In this document: positions 7,920 through 15,851 of the stretch, piece after piece
How the letters are laid out: each line of letters begins with the position of its first letter
Position numbering within the stretch: the first letter of the stretch is position 1
NCBI RefSeq assembly: GCF_003937945.1
Contig: NZ_RSEC01000053.1
Coordinates: 62,001 to 126,000 of the forward strand
Direction of reading: 5' to 3'
From: Amycolatopsis eburnea
Lineage (GTDB): Bacteria; Actinomycetota; Actinomycetes; Mycobacteriales; Pseudonocardiaceae
Length of the DNA stretch: 64,000 nucleotides
Translations under genes and position numbers: made by a program
The notes under the pieces: generated by a model
What the model was told of the DNA's origin: nothing
Seen by the model: only the letters and a program-made list of their open reading frames with translations
The model's database searches: none

Positions 7920-9486
7920 CACACCAGCCGAACCGCTCCAGCCGACGGCCGCCGCCCCACCGCAACGGCCTCACGCCGCACCGCCGGCCGAGCCGGCCGC
8001 CGCCGGTCCACAGCGGCACTCCGCCGAACCAGCGGCCGAGCCGGCGACCACCGCCGCGCCGAGACTGCTCCCCGCCGAACCGGCGGACCAGCCCGCGGCC
8101 ACCGCCACGCCACCACGGCAGCCTGCCGAACCGCCGGCCGAGCCAGCTACCCGGCCCGCTTCACTACGGCAGCCCCACGCCAAACCACTCCCGCCGACCA
8201 CCGCCCCACCGCAACAGCCCCACGCCAAACCACTGCCGCCAACCGCCGCCGCCCCACCACGGCAACCCCACGCCAAACCACTCCCGCCAACCGCCGCCGC
8301 CCCACCACGGCAACCCCACGCCAAACCACTCCCGCCAACCGCCGCCGCCCCACCGCAGCAACCCCACGCCGCGCCGGCCACCCCCGCAGCACCGCAGCCA
8401 CTCCCCGCCGAACCCGCTGTCCGGCTCGCCGCGGCCGTCCGGGTCGTGCTGCTCGGTGTCACCGCCGTCATCCAGCCCGTGCTCAGCCTCGCTCCCCTCC
8501 TCCACCACCAAGCCGCCTACCGCCCGGCCCTCGCCGAGAACCTCGCCTTCGTCGTTCTCGCCGCCGTCACCGCCACCTGTGGCTGGTGGGTGCTGCGCCG
8601 CAAGCCGCTCCCGCTCGCCGTCTCCGTCGTCGGCACCCTGGTCGTGATCAGCGCCTCCGTCGTGGCGACCGCCGCCCTTCCGCCCGGTTCCTTCTTCCGC
8701 GAGCCGCACTGGTCGTTCGGGCTCGTCGGCTGGCACCTGCTGGTGCTGCTCGCCGGCCGGATGCCCGCGTTGCTGGGCGCGCTCGCCGTGCACACCGCCG
8801 CCGGTGTTGCCCAGTTCCTGCTCGCCGGGCCCGTCGCGCGGACCGAACTCGGGGACGCCGCCATCGTGGTGTTCGGGGTGACCGTCTTCCAGCTCGCCGT
8901 CGCCGGGCTGATCGAGCTGCTCGACCGGCGGGCGGGGGAAGCCGCCGCCGCGGGGGCCGAGCGGGAGCGGCTCGCCACCCGGGCCGCCGTCGCCGCGCAG
9001 GCCGGGTACGCGCTGCGGACCGGGTTCGCCGAGCAGCTCGGGGCCACCCTGCCGCTGCTGGCCGGGCTCGCCGACGGGACTGTCGATCCCCGCACCGCCG
9101 AAGCCCGCGCCCGGTGCGCGCTCGCCGCCGCGCAGTTGCGGCGGCTCTTCGCGGAGAACGACGACGTGCCCGATCCGCTCGTGCACGAAGTCACGGCCTG
9201 CCTCGACGTCGCCGAGCGGCGCGGGGTGGCGGTCGCGCTCGCCGTCAGCGGCGATCCCGTGGACGTGCCTGCTCCGGTGCGCCGCGAACTGACCGGGCCC
9301 GTGCTCGCCGCGCTGACCGCCGCCCGGACGCGGGCGCGGGTGAGCGTCCTGCGCACGCCCGAGCTCGTCCGCGTCGCGGTCGTCGCGGACGGTTCCGCCG
9401 AAATCGAGGGATCGGCAGCGGTCCCCGTCGCGTCCCACTCCCGGGACGGACAGACCTGGATGGAGGCGCGGTGGCGACCCGAGTGA
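7912..9486 (+). CDS. Proline-rich membrane protein, kinase-like but with no ATP-binding boxes seen
   Basis: The 524-residue protein begins with about 165 residues rich in Pro, Ala and Gln, including four near-identical copies of a PHAKPLPPT unit, then about six hydrophobic segments (roughly 180-340), a coiled stretch (ERERLATRAAVAAQAGYALR) and a C-terminal domain placed like a histidine kinase dimerisation/ATPase region. No phosphoacceptor His, N-box or glycine-rich G-boxes are visible, so it looks like a pseudokinase or sensor partner. It overlaps the kinase gene by 8 bp and the regulator gene by 16 bp. It may form a heteromer with the upstream kinase (inference). Confidence 0.75.
   Translation: MPDTPAEPLQPTAAAPPQRPHAAPPAEPAAAGPQRHSAEPAAEPATTAAPRLLPAEPADQPAATATPPRQPAEPPAEPATRPASLRQPHAKPLPPTTAPPQQPHAKPLPPTAAAPPRQPHAKPLPPTAAAPPRQPHAKPLPPTAAAPPQQPHAAPATPAAPQPLPAEPAVRLAAAVRVVLLGVTAVIQPVLSLAPLLHHQAAYRPALAENLAFVVLAAVTATCGWWVLRRKPLPLAVSVVGTLVVISASVVATAALPPGSFFREPHWSFGLVGWHLLVLLAGRMPALLGALAVHTAAGVAQFLLAGPVARTELGDAAIVVFGVTVFQLAVAGLIELLDRRAGEAAAAGAERERLATRAAVAAQAGYALRTGFAEQLGATLPLLAGLADGTVDPRTAEARARCALAAAQLRRLFAENDDVPDPLVHEVTACLDVAERRGVAVALAVSGDPVDVPAPVRRELTGPVLAALTAARTRARVSVLRTPELVRVAVVADGSAEIEGSAAVPVASHSRDGQTWMEARWRPE
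8173..8361 (+). repeat. In-frame 48-bp tandem repeat, four copies
   Basis: Units start at 8173, 8218, 8266 and 8314; the first is 45 bp and the rest 48 bp. Each encodes PHAKPLPPT plus an Ala/Pro/Gln spacer. The third and second units are almost identical at DNA level, which indicates recent slippage or unequal crossing-over. The unit is a multiple of three, so copy number can change without breaking the frame. Confidence 0.85.
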
Positions 9487-10121
9487 CGGCCGTCGTGGTC
9501 GACGACCACCCGGCGGTGCGCGCCGGCGTGGCGTACTGGCTGGCCGCCGGCGACCCGCCGATCGACGTCGTCGCGGACGGCGAGGACGTCAAGGCCGCCT
9601 GGCTGGGCGCGGGCGCGACCGCCGACGTGGTCATCTTCGACCTGCACCTCGGCGGCCCCGCGCCGGCGTTCGGCGACCTGCGGCGGCTCGCCGAGGCCGG
9701 GCGCCGGGTCGTCGTCTACTCGATGCGCGCGGACGACGACGTCGCGCTGCAGTGCCTCGAACTCGGCGCGCTCTGCTACCTGACCAAGGCCGAAGGCGCC
9801 GATCACCTGGTGGAGGCGACGCGGGCCGCGGCGCAGGACCGGTCCTACACACCGCCGTCGCTGGCCGGGGCGCTCGCCGGGGACCGGTCGGAGACGCGGC
9901 CCGCGCTCTCGGCGCGCGAGGCCGAGGTGCTCGTCGAGTGGTTCCAGTCCGAGTCGAAGGAGTTCGTCGCGCTCCGCCTCGGGATATCACCCAGCACGGT
10001 GAATTCGCACCTCGAACGGATCCGCGTCAAGTACGCACGCATCGGCAGGGAGGCGCCGACAAAGGCCGCGCTCGTCGCGCGTGCCATCCAGGACGGCCTC
10101 ATCGGAGTCGATGATCTCTGA
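9471..10121 (+). CDS. Response regulator, NarL/FixJ type with LuxR helix-turn-helix
   Basis: The 216-residue protein has an N-terminal receiver domain (acidic pair in VVDDHPAV, phosphoacceptor Asp in VIFDLHLGG near residue 55, conserved Lys in LTKAEG) and a C-terminal LuxR-type DNA-binding domain (LSAREAEVLVEW, then GISPSTVNSHLERIRVKY). It starts at GTG 9471, 16 bp inside the preceding gene, 4 bp after GGAGG; the frame stays open further upstream but has no better site. The recognition half of the HTH deviates from the usual GLSNKEIA pattern. It is the output of the kinase operon; its targets are not visible here. Confidence 0.88.
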   Translation: MATRVTAVVVDDHPAVRAGVAYWLAAGDPPIDVVADGEDVKAAWLGAGATADVVIFDLHLGGPAPAFGDLRRLAEAGRRVVVYSMRADDDVALQCLELGALCYLTKAEGADHLVEATRAAAQDRSYTPPSLAGALAGDRSETRPALSAREAEVLVEWFQSESKEFVALRLGISPSTVNSHLERIRVKYARIGREAPTKAALVARAIQDGLIGVDDL

Positions 10122-10294
10122 ACCCCTCGTGTGGTACGAACAGCCCATACCGCCGCTGCGGCATCCGGGTTAGCGTCCCGCTGACGGAGCCGCGAGGGCG
10201 CCCCGCCGGGTTGCCGCGACTGTCCTGGGGGCCGGCCGCGGCGCTCCGGCTCCGCCCCGCCGGAACCCGTCCGGCGGGCTGTACGAGGAGATCC

Positions 10295-10915
10295 ATGAAG
10301 CACGTCCGCACCACCGCCCTGCTCGCCGCCATCGGCGCCGCCTTCCTGCTTTCCGCGTGCGGTGGCGAGTCCGGCCAGGCGACTCCCGCCACGCCGTCCG
10401 GGACCTCGGCCGCCCCGTCGCCGGCCGCCACCGAGTCGTCGACGGCCGCGGCCGCCCCGGCGGGCGACGTCACCAAGCCCGGCACCGAACTGAAGGTCGG
10501 CGAGCGCGCGGTGGTCCCGTTCAAGTACGGCACGAACAAGTCCGGCACCATCGCGATCACCGTCACGGCGATCGACAAGGGCGCGAACGCGGACCTGGCG
10601 AAGTACGGCGACAAGGCCAAGGGCATCACGCCGTACTACCTGCGCGCGACGGTCGAGAACGTCGACGGCGCCGACCTGTCGTACGCCTCGGTGAACCTGC
10701 GCGCCCTCGGCGCCGACGGCCGCTCGACCGGCGTGATCATCACCGGCAGCACCGACAGCTGCAAGTCCGAAACCGCGGGGAAGGACTTCAAGACGGCGGG
10801 CGCCAAGTTCGAGACCTGCACGCTGCAGGGCGCCCGCGAGGGTTCGACGGTGGAAGCGGCGACCTTCGACAAGGGCGACGGCTACGACAAGTCCCCGGTG
10901 GTCTGGAAGAACTGA
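10295..10915 (+). CDS. Secreted lipoprotein of unknown function
   Basis: The 206-residue protein has a lipoprotein signal peptide with lipobox LLSAC ending at Cys 22, a Ser/Thr/Ala/Pro-rich linker to about residue 65, and a beta-rich C-terminal domain with two further cysteines (DSCKSE and ETCTLQ) that could form a disulfide. The domain resembles small Ig-like DUF4352-type domains found in actinobacterial lipoproteins, but I cannot name a function. The start at ATG 10295 is set by GAGGAG five bases upstream. It is a single gene, bounded downstream by a 25-bp hairpin. Confidence 0.8.
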   Translation: MKHVRTTALLAAIGAAFLLSACGGESGQATPATPSGTSAAPSPAATESSTAAAAPAGDVTKPGTELKVGERAVVPFKYGTNKSGTIAITVTAIDKGANADLAKYGDKAKGITPYYLRATVENVDGADLSYASVNLRALGADGRSTGVIITGSTDSCKSETAGKDFKTAGAKFETCTLQGAREGSTVEAATFDKGDGYDKSPVVWKN

Positions 10916-10922
10916 GCCACCC

Positions 10923-10972
10923 CCTGGCTCACGGAATTTTCGCTCAGCTGAGCGAAAATTCTGTGAGCCAGG
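10923..10972. terminator. Near-perfect 25-bp palindromic hairpin
   Basis: Arms 10923-10947 and 10948-10972 pair over 25 bp with one G-T wobble and no loop (centre CAGCTG). It begins 8 bp after the lipoprotein stop. The AT-rich heart (GGAATTTTCGC) stands out in this GC-rich DNA. Probable terminator, of the same style as the hairpins at 6714 and 31342. Confidence 0.7.
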
Positions 10973-11051
10973 CCACGTGGGAGGCAAAAGGGTGGCAAAA
11001 CTGCCCTTCTCCCCGTAGCTCTCCAGGCGGCCCCGTTCTAGCCTTGGCGCC

Positions 11052-11939
11052 ATGGAATTCGCCGTCGCACCGACGGATACCGGGGCGCCCGGCGCGCTGG
11101 AAGAATTGACGATCGCCGTCGGCGATCGGCGGCACAGCGCGCTCGCGGCGGGGCCGCCGGACGGCGAGTTCGCGCTCTTCCTGCACGGCTGGCCCGAGTT
11201 CGCCGACGCCTGGACCGAGCAGCTGCACGCGCTCGGCGAGGCCGGCTACCGCGCGGTGGCGGTCGACCAGCGCGGGTACGCGGCGGGCGCGCGGCCGGAC
11301 GGCGTCGAGCACTACACCATCGACCAGCTGGTCGGCGACGCCCTCGCCTTCGCCGGCAGCCAGGGCGCGGAGCGGTTCCACCTGGTCGCCCGCGACTGGG
11401 GCGGCATGATCGCGTGGGCGCTCGCCACCGCGCACCCGGAGCGGCTGCGGTCGCTGACGGTGCTCTCCACCCCGCACCCGGCGGCGCTGCGGCGCGCGGC
11501 CGCGACCGACGACGGGCAGTTCCACGACCTCGGCTACATCCGGTTCTTCCGGCGCGGCGTCGGCAAAGCCGAGAAATACCTCTTACGCGACGAAGCCGCG
11601 CAATTACGCGCTGTTTACAGCGGGCGGATTCCGGTCGAAATCGTCGAACGTTCCGTCGCGCGCCTTTCGGAACCGGGCGCGCTGACCGCGACGTTGAATT
11701 GGTACCGCGGCGCCACCGACGACGATTTCGACATCCCGGCGGGCCGGATCACGGTGCCGACGCTCTACGTCTGGGGGCGCGAGGACCCGTACCTCGGCCA
11801 GAGTGCCGCGGAGCTGACCGTGCACCACATCGACGCCGAGTACCGGTTCCAGATCCTCGACGGTGCCAGCCAGTGGATGGCGATGGAGGCCCCCGACGAG
11901 GTCATCGCCCTGCTGCTGGACCACCTCGGGCGGCACTGA
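11052..11939 (+). CDS. Epoxide-hydrolase-like alpha/beta hydrolase lacking the catalytic His
   Basis: The 295-residue protein has the alpha/beta hydrolase fold of the epoxide hydrolase/haloalkane dehalogenase branch: oxyanion motif HGWPE near residue 41, nucleophile Asp in ARDWGGM near residue 116, and the acid in WGREDPYL. At the place where the family has a GHW motif carrying the catalytic His, this protein reads GASQWMAMEAP, a Gln instead of His (codon CAG near 11859). Without it the covalent intermediate could not be hydrolysed in the usual way, so the enzyme may be inactive or do different chemistry. It overlaps the end of the convergent SRPBCC gene by 38 bp. Confidence 0.82.
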   Translation: MEFAVAPTDTGAPGALEELTIAVGDRRHSALAAGPPDGEFALFLHGWPEFADAWTEQLHALGEAGYRAVAVDQRGYAAGARPDGVEHYTIDQLVGDALAFAGSQGAERFHLVARDWGGMIAWALATAHPERLRSLTVLSTPHPAALRRAAATDDGQFHDLGYIRFFRRGVGKAEKYLLRDEAAQLRAVYSGRIPVEIVERSVARLSEPGALTATLNWYRGATDDDFDIPAGRITVPTLYVWGREDPYLGQSAAELTVHHIDAEYRFQILDGASQWMAMEAPDEVIALLLDHLGRH

Positions 11940-12381
11940 CCCCGTTCTCGTCGAGCTCGGCGAGCAGGGCGGGCAGCCCGGTGGTGAGCATCTTGCGCCG
12001 GACCGCGCCGAGCACCTTGGCCATGAAGAAGCCGCCGACGCCGGCGAACCCGGTGTGGTGGTAGGTGAACCGGGTCCCCGTCGCGACGGGCTCCAGCAGG
12101 TAGCGGACCTCGCTGGGCTCCTCCCCCTCCGCGCCGACCCAGGTGTAGCGCAGCAGTTCCCGCTCGCGGACTTCCAGCACCTCGCAGTCGACGATCCCCC
12201 GCCAGCCGGGCATCGGCTTCGCCACGAACTGGAACCGGGTGCCGGCCACCGGCCGGAAACCGACGGCGCGAGCCCCCTTTCCGGTCGAGGTCCAGCGGGG
12301 GATCAGGGCGGGGTCGGTCAGTGCCCGCCAGACCTTCAGGGGTGAGTGCGGGTAGTCCCGGACGATGCGGATTTCGGACAC
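11902..12381 (-). CDS. SRPBCC (START/AHSA1-like) ligand-binding protein
   Basis: The 159-residue protein opens with EIRIVRDYPHSPLKVWRALTDPALIPRW, the signature of SRPBCC/AHSA1 proteins, followed by a beta-grip with YTWVG and TRFTYHHTGF. Such domains bind hydrophobic ligands; many actinobacterial members sit next to a regulator that senses the same ligand. The start GTG at 12381 has GGAGG just upstream. A TetR gene is transcribed divergently from 12455 with an inverted repeat between them. The 3' end runs into the neighbouring hydrolase gene. Confidence 0.8.
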   Translation of the reverse strand: MSEIRIVRDYPHSPLKVWRALTDPALIPRWTSTGKGARAVGFRPVAGTRFQFVAKPMPGWRGIVDCEVLEVRERELLRYTWVGAEGEEPSEVRYLLEPVATGTRFTYHHTGFAGVGGFFMAKVLGAVRRKMLTTGLPALLAELDENGVSAARGGPAAGR

Positions 12382-12401
12382 GGCGGCCTCCTGCTTCAGT
12401 G

Positions 12402-12417
12402 ACTGTAATTTTACAGT
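12402..12417. promoter_or_regulatory. Inverted repeat ACTGTAA-TT-TTACAGT, probable TetR operator
   Basis: Seven-base perfect arms separated by two bases lie in the short gap between the divergent SRPBCC and TetR genes, in an AT-rich island where both promoters must be. Position and symmetry make it the likely autoregulatory operator of the TetR encoded from 12455. Confidence 0.65.
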
Positions 12418-12454
12418 AGCAGAACTTTTCTGGCGGCTGAAGTAAGCTGGGCCG

Positions 12455-13111
12455 GTGACCACCACGGAAGCCGGGCTGCGCGAGCGCAAGAAGCAGGCGA
12501 TGCGCCGGCAGCTCGCCGAAACCGCCACGCGGATGTTCCTCGAACGCGGCTTCGACGCCGTCCGGGTGGCCGACGTGGGCGCCGCGTGCGGGGTTTCCGA
12601 GAAGACCGTCTTCAACTACTTCCCGAGCAAGGAGGCACTGCTCCTGGACCGGTTGGCGGCGATGGCCGACGCGGTGCGCGCGCACCTGGCGGACCCGGCG
12701 CTGCCCCCGGTCAGCGGCATGCTGGCGGTCCTCGACGACGAACTGGACGGCCTGGTCGAACAGCTTGCCGCCGACACCGACACCGACCGCGCGCTGGCGC
12801 GGTACCGGCAGTTCGGCGACCTGATCCGGAGCACGCCCTCGCTGCGCGCGTACCGGAGCGACGTCGCCGACCGGTTCGCCGACGTCGCGGCCGAGGTGCT
12901 CGCCACCCGCACCGGGCAGCACCCCGACGACCCCGAGCCGCAGCTCGCCGCGGCCACGCTCGTCGGTTTGTGGCGGGTGCAGTTCCGCGCCCTGCGGACC
13001 CATTTGCGTCCTGGCAGGCCTCTGGCGGAGGCGATCGACGCCGTGACGGAGGAGGTCCGCCGCGCGGCCCGGCTCGCCGAGACGGGCCTGGCGGGCTTCG
13101 GAGAGCGCTGA
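12455..13111 (+). CDS. TetR/AcrR-family transcriptional regulator
   Basis: The 218-residue protein has the standard TetR N-terminal helix-turn-helix (TATRMFLERGFDAVRVADVGAACGVSEKTVFNYFPSKEALL, about residues 24-65) and an all-alpha C-terminal ligand domain. It starts at GTG 12455. It is divergent from the SRPBCC gene with an inverted repeat between them, so it probably represses that gene and itself, with the same hydrophobic ligand as a plausible effector (inference). Confidence 0.88.
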   Translation: MTTTEAGLRERKKQAMRRQLAETATRMFLERGFDAVRVADVGAACGVSEKTVFNYFPSKEALLLDRLAAMADAVRAHLADPALPPVSGMLAVLDDELDGLVEQLAADTDTDRALARYRQFGDLIRSTPSLRAYRSDVADRFADVAAEVLATRTGQHPDDPEPQLAAATLVGLWRVQFRALRTHLRPGRPLAEAIDAVTEEVRRAARLAETGLAGFGER

Positions 13112-13400
13112 CCGGCGGAGCCCACCGGCCGCACCGGCCTGTTCGGCCTAGCGCACCAGGCCGGTGCGGCCGACCGACCCCGCGAGCGCCCGGCTCGCCA
13201 GGACCAGCCTGACCGGCCACGGACCGCCCCGACCGGCGGAGCCCATCGGCCCACCCGCCCGCACCGCCCTAGCCGGTCTTCCGCACCGCCTCCGCGCAGC
13301 CGACCAGCTCAGCCCCCCATCCCGCGAGCCGCCGCCACGGACCGCCCCAACCAGCAGAGCCCACCGGCCCACCGGATCGCACCGCCCCCTAGCCGGTCTT
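13110..13400. repeat. Degenerate tandem repeats of about 120 bp at the end of the beta-helix gene
   Basis: A block starting GACCGGCGGAGCCCAYCGG occurs at 13110 and 13231, and a diverged copy at 13349, giving periods of 121 and 118 bp. Each block is followed by a CTAG and a segment resembling the 3' end of the minus-strand gene that stops at 13389 (reading RTGLVR or similar before a stop). The stretch 13112-13388 therefore has no gene of its own and looks like repeated duplication of a gene end. Confidence 0.6.
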
Positions 13401-15851
13401 GCGCACCAGGCCCGTGTACCCGACCAGCGCGAGCGTCGCCAACGCCCAGATCGCCGCCTGGACCGCCCAGATCGCCACCGTGAACACCTGGCCCGCGTCC
13501 AGACCGGTGTTGAGATCGCACCGCCCCCGCACCCCCGGCGACAGCGGCAGCCCGCGGTCCAGCCCGACCCCGATCAGCTCCACCGTCGTGCACCGCGTGC
13601 CGGTCGTGGCCGTGAAATCCGCGACGCGCTCGGCAGCGTGGTGGCCGCCCTCGGTCACCTGGCCCGCCCAGAGGCCGAGGCCGCCGGCGGCGATCACCGC
13701 CAGGAGCAACGCCGCCGCCGTGCGGCGGGCTCGGTAGCCGTAGCCCGCCAGGGCGCCCCACAGCCAGTGGAACCGGCGAGCAGGCCAGCCGCCGATGCCT
13801 TCGGGGGCCCAGCGCTGGAGGTCGCGCTGCTGGGCGATCAGGACGTGCCGGGCGGAGCCGTCGTGGCCCGACGCGCGTTCGGCCGCGGCCAGCCGCTGGT
13901 ACGGCCCGGGCCGGTAGTCCGCCGTGTGCCAGCGGATCAGGTGCAGCCACTCCTGCCAGGTCGCCGCGCCGAGCGCGCCGAAGCGGAAGCCGTCGAGGTC
14001 GATCGTGCCCGGGTGCGGGCCGCGCACCGGTTTCGCGCACACGGTGGCCGCGGCGAGGAACACCGCTCCCTCGACGACGGCGCCCTCCAGGCTCAGCACG
14101 GTTCCGCCGTCGGACTGCCGCAGCTCGGCGTCGAGGAGGAGCAGCTGGCCGGTCACGTGCGCGTCGAGCAGCCGGAGCGTGGCCTCCTCACCGGCGCCGG
14201 TCGCCCGGATCCCCTTCAGCGACAGGCTTTCCGCGACGTGGCACCGGTCAGCCTGCAGTGCCGGTCCCTCGTCGTTCGTGAGCACGGCCTCGTCGAAGCT
14301 GACGTGACCGTCGGCCCGCACGCCGGACACGCTCACCGCGGCCCACGTCGTCGAAGCAGTCGCCTTCAGGCCGGTGAAGTCGAGGTAATTCCCCACGCGA
14401 GAAGTGTCCGCGACCAACGCCGGCCCGGACGCGTTCGCCAGTTCGGCGCCGTCGGCCTGCAGCTGGCCGGTGACCACGGCGCCGTGCAGCCGGACCGCGC
14501 CCTCCTCGCCCGCGCCGGTGACCTTCGCGCCCGGCAGCGCGAGGTTGCCGCCGACGTGCAGGCCGTCGGCGTACAGCGCCGGGCTCGCGTCGTTGGTCAG
14601 GCGCGCGCCGCCGAGGTCCAGCCGGCCGCCGATCCGGGCGCCGAGCAGGCGGACCGTGCCCGGTTCCCCGGACCCGTCCGCGGTCAGCTCGTCGGCGCTG
14701 AAGTTGCCGCCGACGTCGAGCCGGTCGCCGCTCAACGCCGCGCCGGTGTCGTTGGCCAGCTCGGCGCCGTCGAGGTAGAGGTTGCCGGTGATGTGCGCGC
14801 TGAGCAGGCAGAGCGCGCCGTACTCCCCCGACGCCCGCGCCTTCAGGCCGTCGGCGTGGAAGCTGTCGAGGACGTGCATGCCGTCGGCGCTGAGTCCCCG
14901 GCCGCGGCGGTTGACCACCACCGCGGCGCCGGCGTTGAACTGACCCTCGATCCGTGCCCCGAGCAGGCTGATCGCCGCGTCTTCGGCGGCCGCGACGGCC
15001 GTGGCGCCGTCGAGCCGCAGATCGCCGGCGTGGAGGCGATCGGCCTCGAGCGCGGGTCCGGTTTCGTTGGTCAGGACGGCGTCGGTGAGGTTCGCTTCGC
15101 CACCGATCCGGGCGCCGATCAGGCGCAGCGCCCCGTCTTCGCCGGCACCGGTGATCTTCGCCGACGTCAGCCGGACGTCGCCGGCCGCGACGAGGCCGTC
15201 GGCGTGCAGCGCGGGGCCGTCCCAGTTGGTGAGCACGGCGTCGTCGAAGCTGACCTGGCCGGTGACCTGCGCGTTGAGCAGGCGGACCGCGCCCAGCCCG
15301 CCGTCGCCGGCCGCGCGCAGTCCCGCGCACCGCAGTGCGGCGCCCGAAAGCCCGTCGAGGTACACCGCGGGCCCGTCTTCGCTGGTCACCTCCGCGTCGC
15401 CGAGGTCGGCGCGGCCGCCGATCCGGGCGTCCCGCAGGCAGATCGCGCCGTACTCGCCGGAGCCGGTCGCGCGCACGCCGGTGAGGTGCAGGTCGTGCTC
15501 GAGCCGGACGCCGTCGCCGTCGAACCCGGCGATCCGGCTGCCGGACAGGTCGAGCCACGGCAGCCGGGCGCGCCGCACGCTGACCGGGTTGACGACCACG
15601 CACCCGGTCAGGGCGAGGCCGACCTCGGCTTCGACGAGGTCGAGGTTCAGCGTCCCGGCGATCCGGGCGCCTTCGACGCGGACGCCCAGCGGGTCGAGCG
15701 GACCGCGGCGGCCGAGCAGCAGCTCCCGCAGCACCTCGGCCCGGACGGGCGCGTCCGGCGTCACCACGTCGCCGCGCCGCGCGGCCTCGATCAGTTCACG
15801 CTCGGCCGGCGTCAGCTTGCCGAGCACCGGGAGCGGCGGAAAATCGGTCAC
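13389..15851 (-). CDS. Large beta-helix-like repeat protein with C-terminal membrane segments
   Basis: The 820-residue protein starts with a short leader domain, then about 560 residues of repeats of 50-55 residues. Each repeat contains GARIGGxxxLxDAxLTNxxGPALxADxL-like segments (for example ARIGGEANLTDAVLTN), spacing that suggests a right-handed beta-helix or pentapeptide-like solenoid. After a WQEWLHLIRWH linker come two hydrophobic segments near the C-terminus. Relatives in actinobacteria are often labelled membrane-associated oxidoreductase, but no cofactor motif is visible here. GTG 15851 overlaps the TetR stop (GTGA), so it is the last gene of a four-gene acyl-CoA operon. Function unknown. 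Confidence 0.8.
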   Translation of the reverse strand: MTDFPPLPVLGKLTPAERELIEAARRGDVVTPDAPVRAEVLRELLLGRRGPLDPLGVRVEGARIAGTLNLDLVEAEVGLALTGCVVVNPVSVRRARLPWLDLSGSRIAGFDGDGVRLEHDLHLTGVRATGSGEYGAICLRDARIGGRADLGDAEVTSEDGPAVYLDGLSGAALRCAGLRAAGDGGLGAVRLLNAQVTGQVSFDDAVLTNWDGPALHADGLVAAGDVRLTSAKITGAGEDGALRLIGARIGGEANLTDAVLTNETGPALEADRLHAGDLRLDGATAVAAAEDAAISLLGARIEGQFNAGAAVVVNRRGRGLSADGMHVLDSFHADGLKARASGEYGALCLLSAHITGNLYLDGAELANDTGAALSGDRLDVGGNFSADELTADGSGEPGTVRLLGARIGGRLDLGGARLTNDASPALYADGLHVGGNLALPGAKVTGAGEEGAVRLHGAVVTGQLQADGAELANASGPALVADTSRVGNYLDFTGLKATASTTWAAVSVSGVRADGHVSFDEAVLTNDEGPALQADRCHVAESLSLKGIRATGAGEEATLRLLDAHVTGQLLLLDAELRQSDGGTVLSLEGAVVEGAVFLAAATVCAKPVRGPHPGTIDLDGFRFGALGAATWQEWLHLIRWHTADYRPGPYQRLAAAERASGHDGSARHVLIAQQRDLQRWAPEGIGGWPARRFHWLWGALAGYGYRARRTAAALLLAVIAAGGLGLWAGQVTEGGHHAAERVADFTATTGTRCTTVELIGVGLDRGLPLSPGVRGRCDLNTGLDAGQVFTVAIWAVQAAIWALATLALVGYTGLVRKTG

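Noticed and set aside
8173..8361. Regular repeats considered as a CRISPR array
   Set aside because: Units are directly adjacent, coding and in frame, without variable spacers or cas genes.
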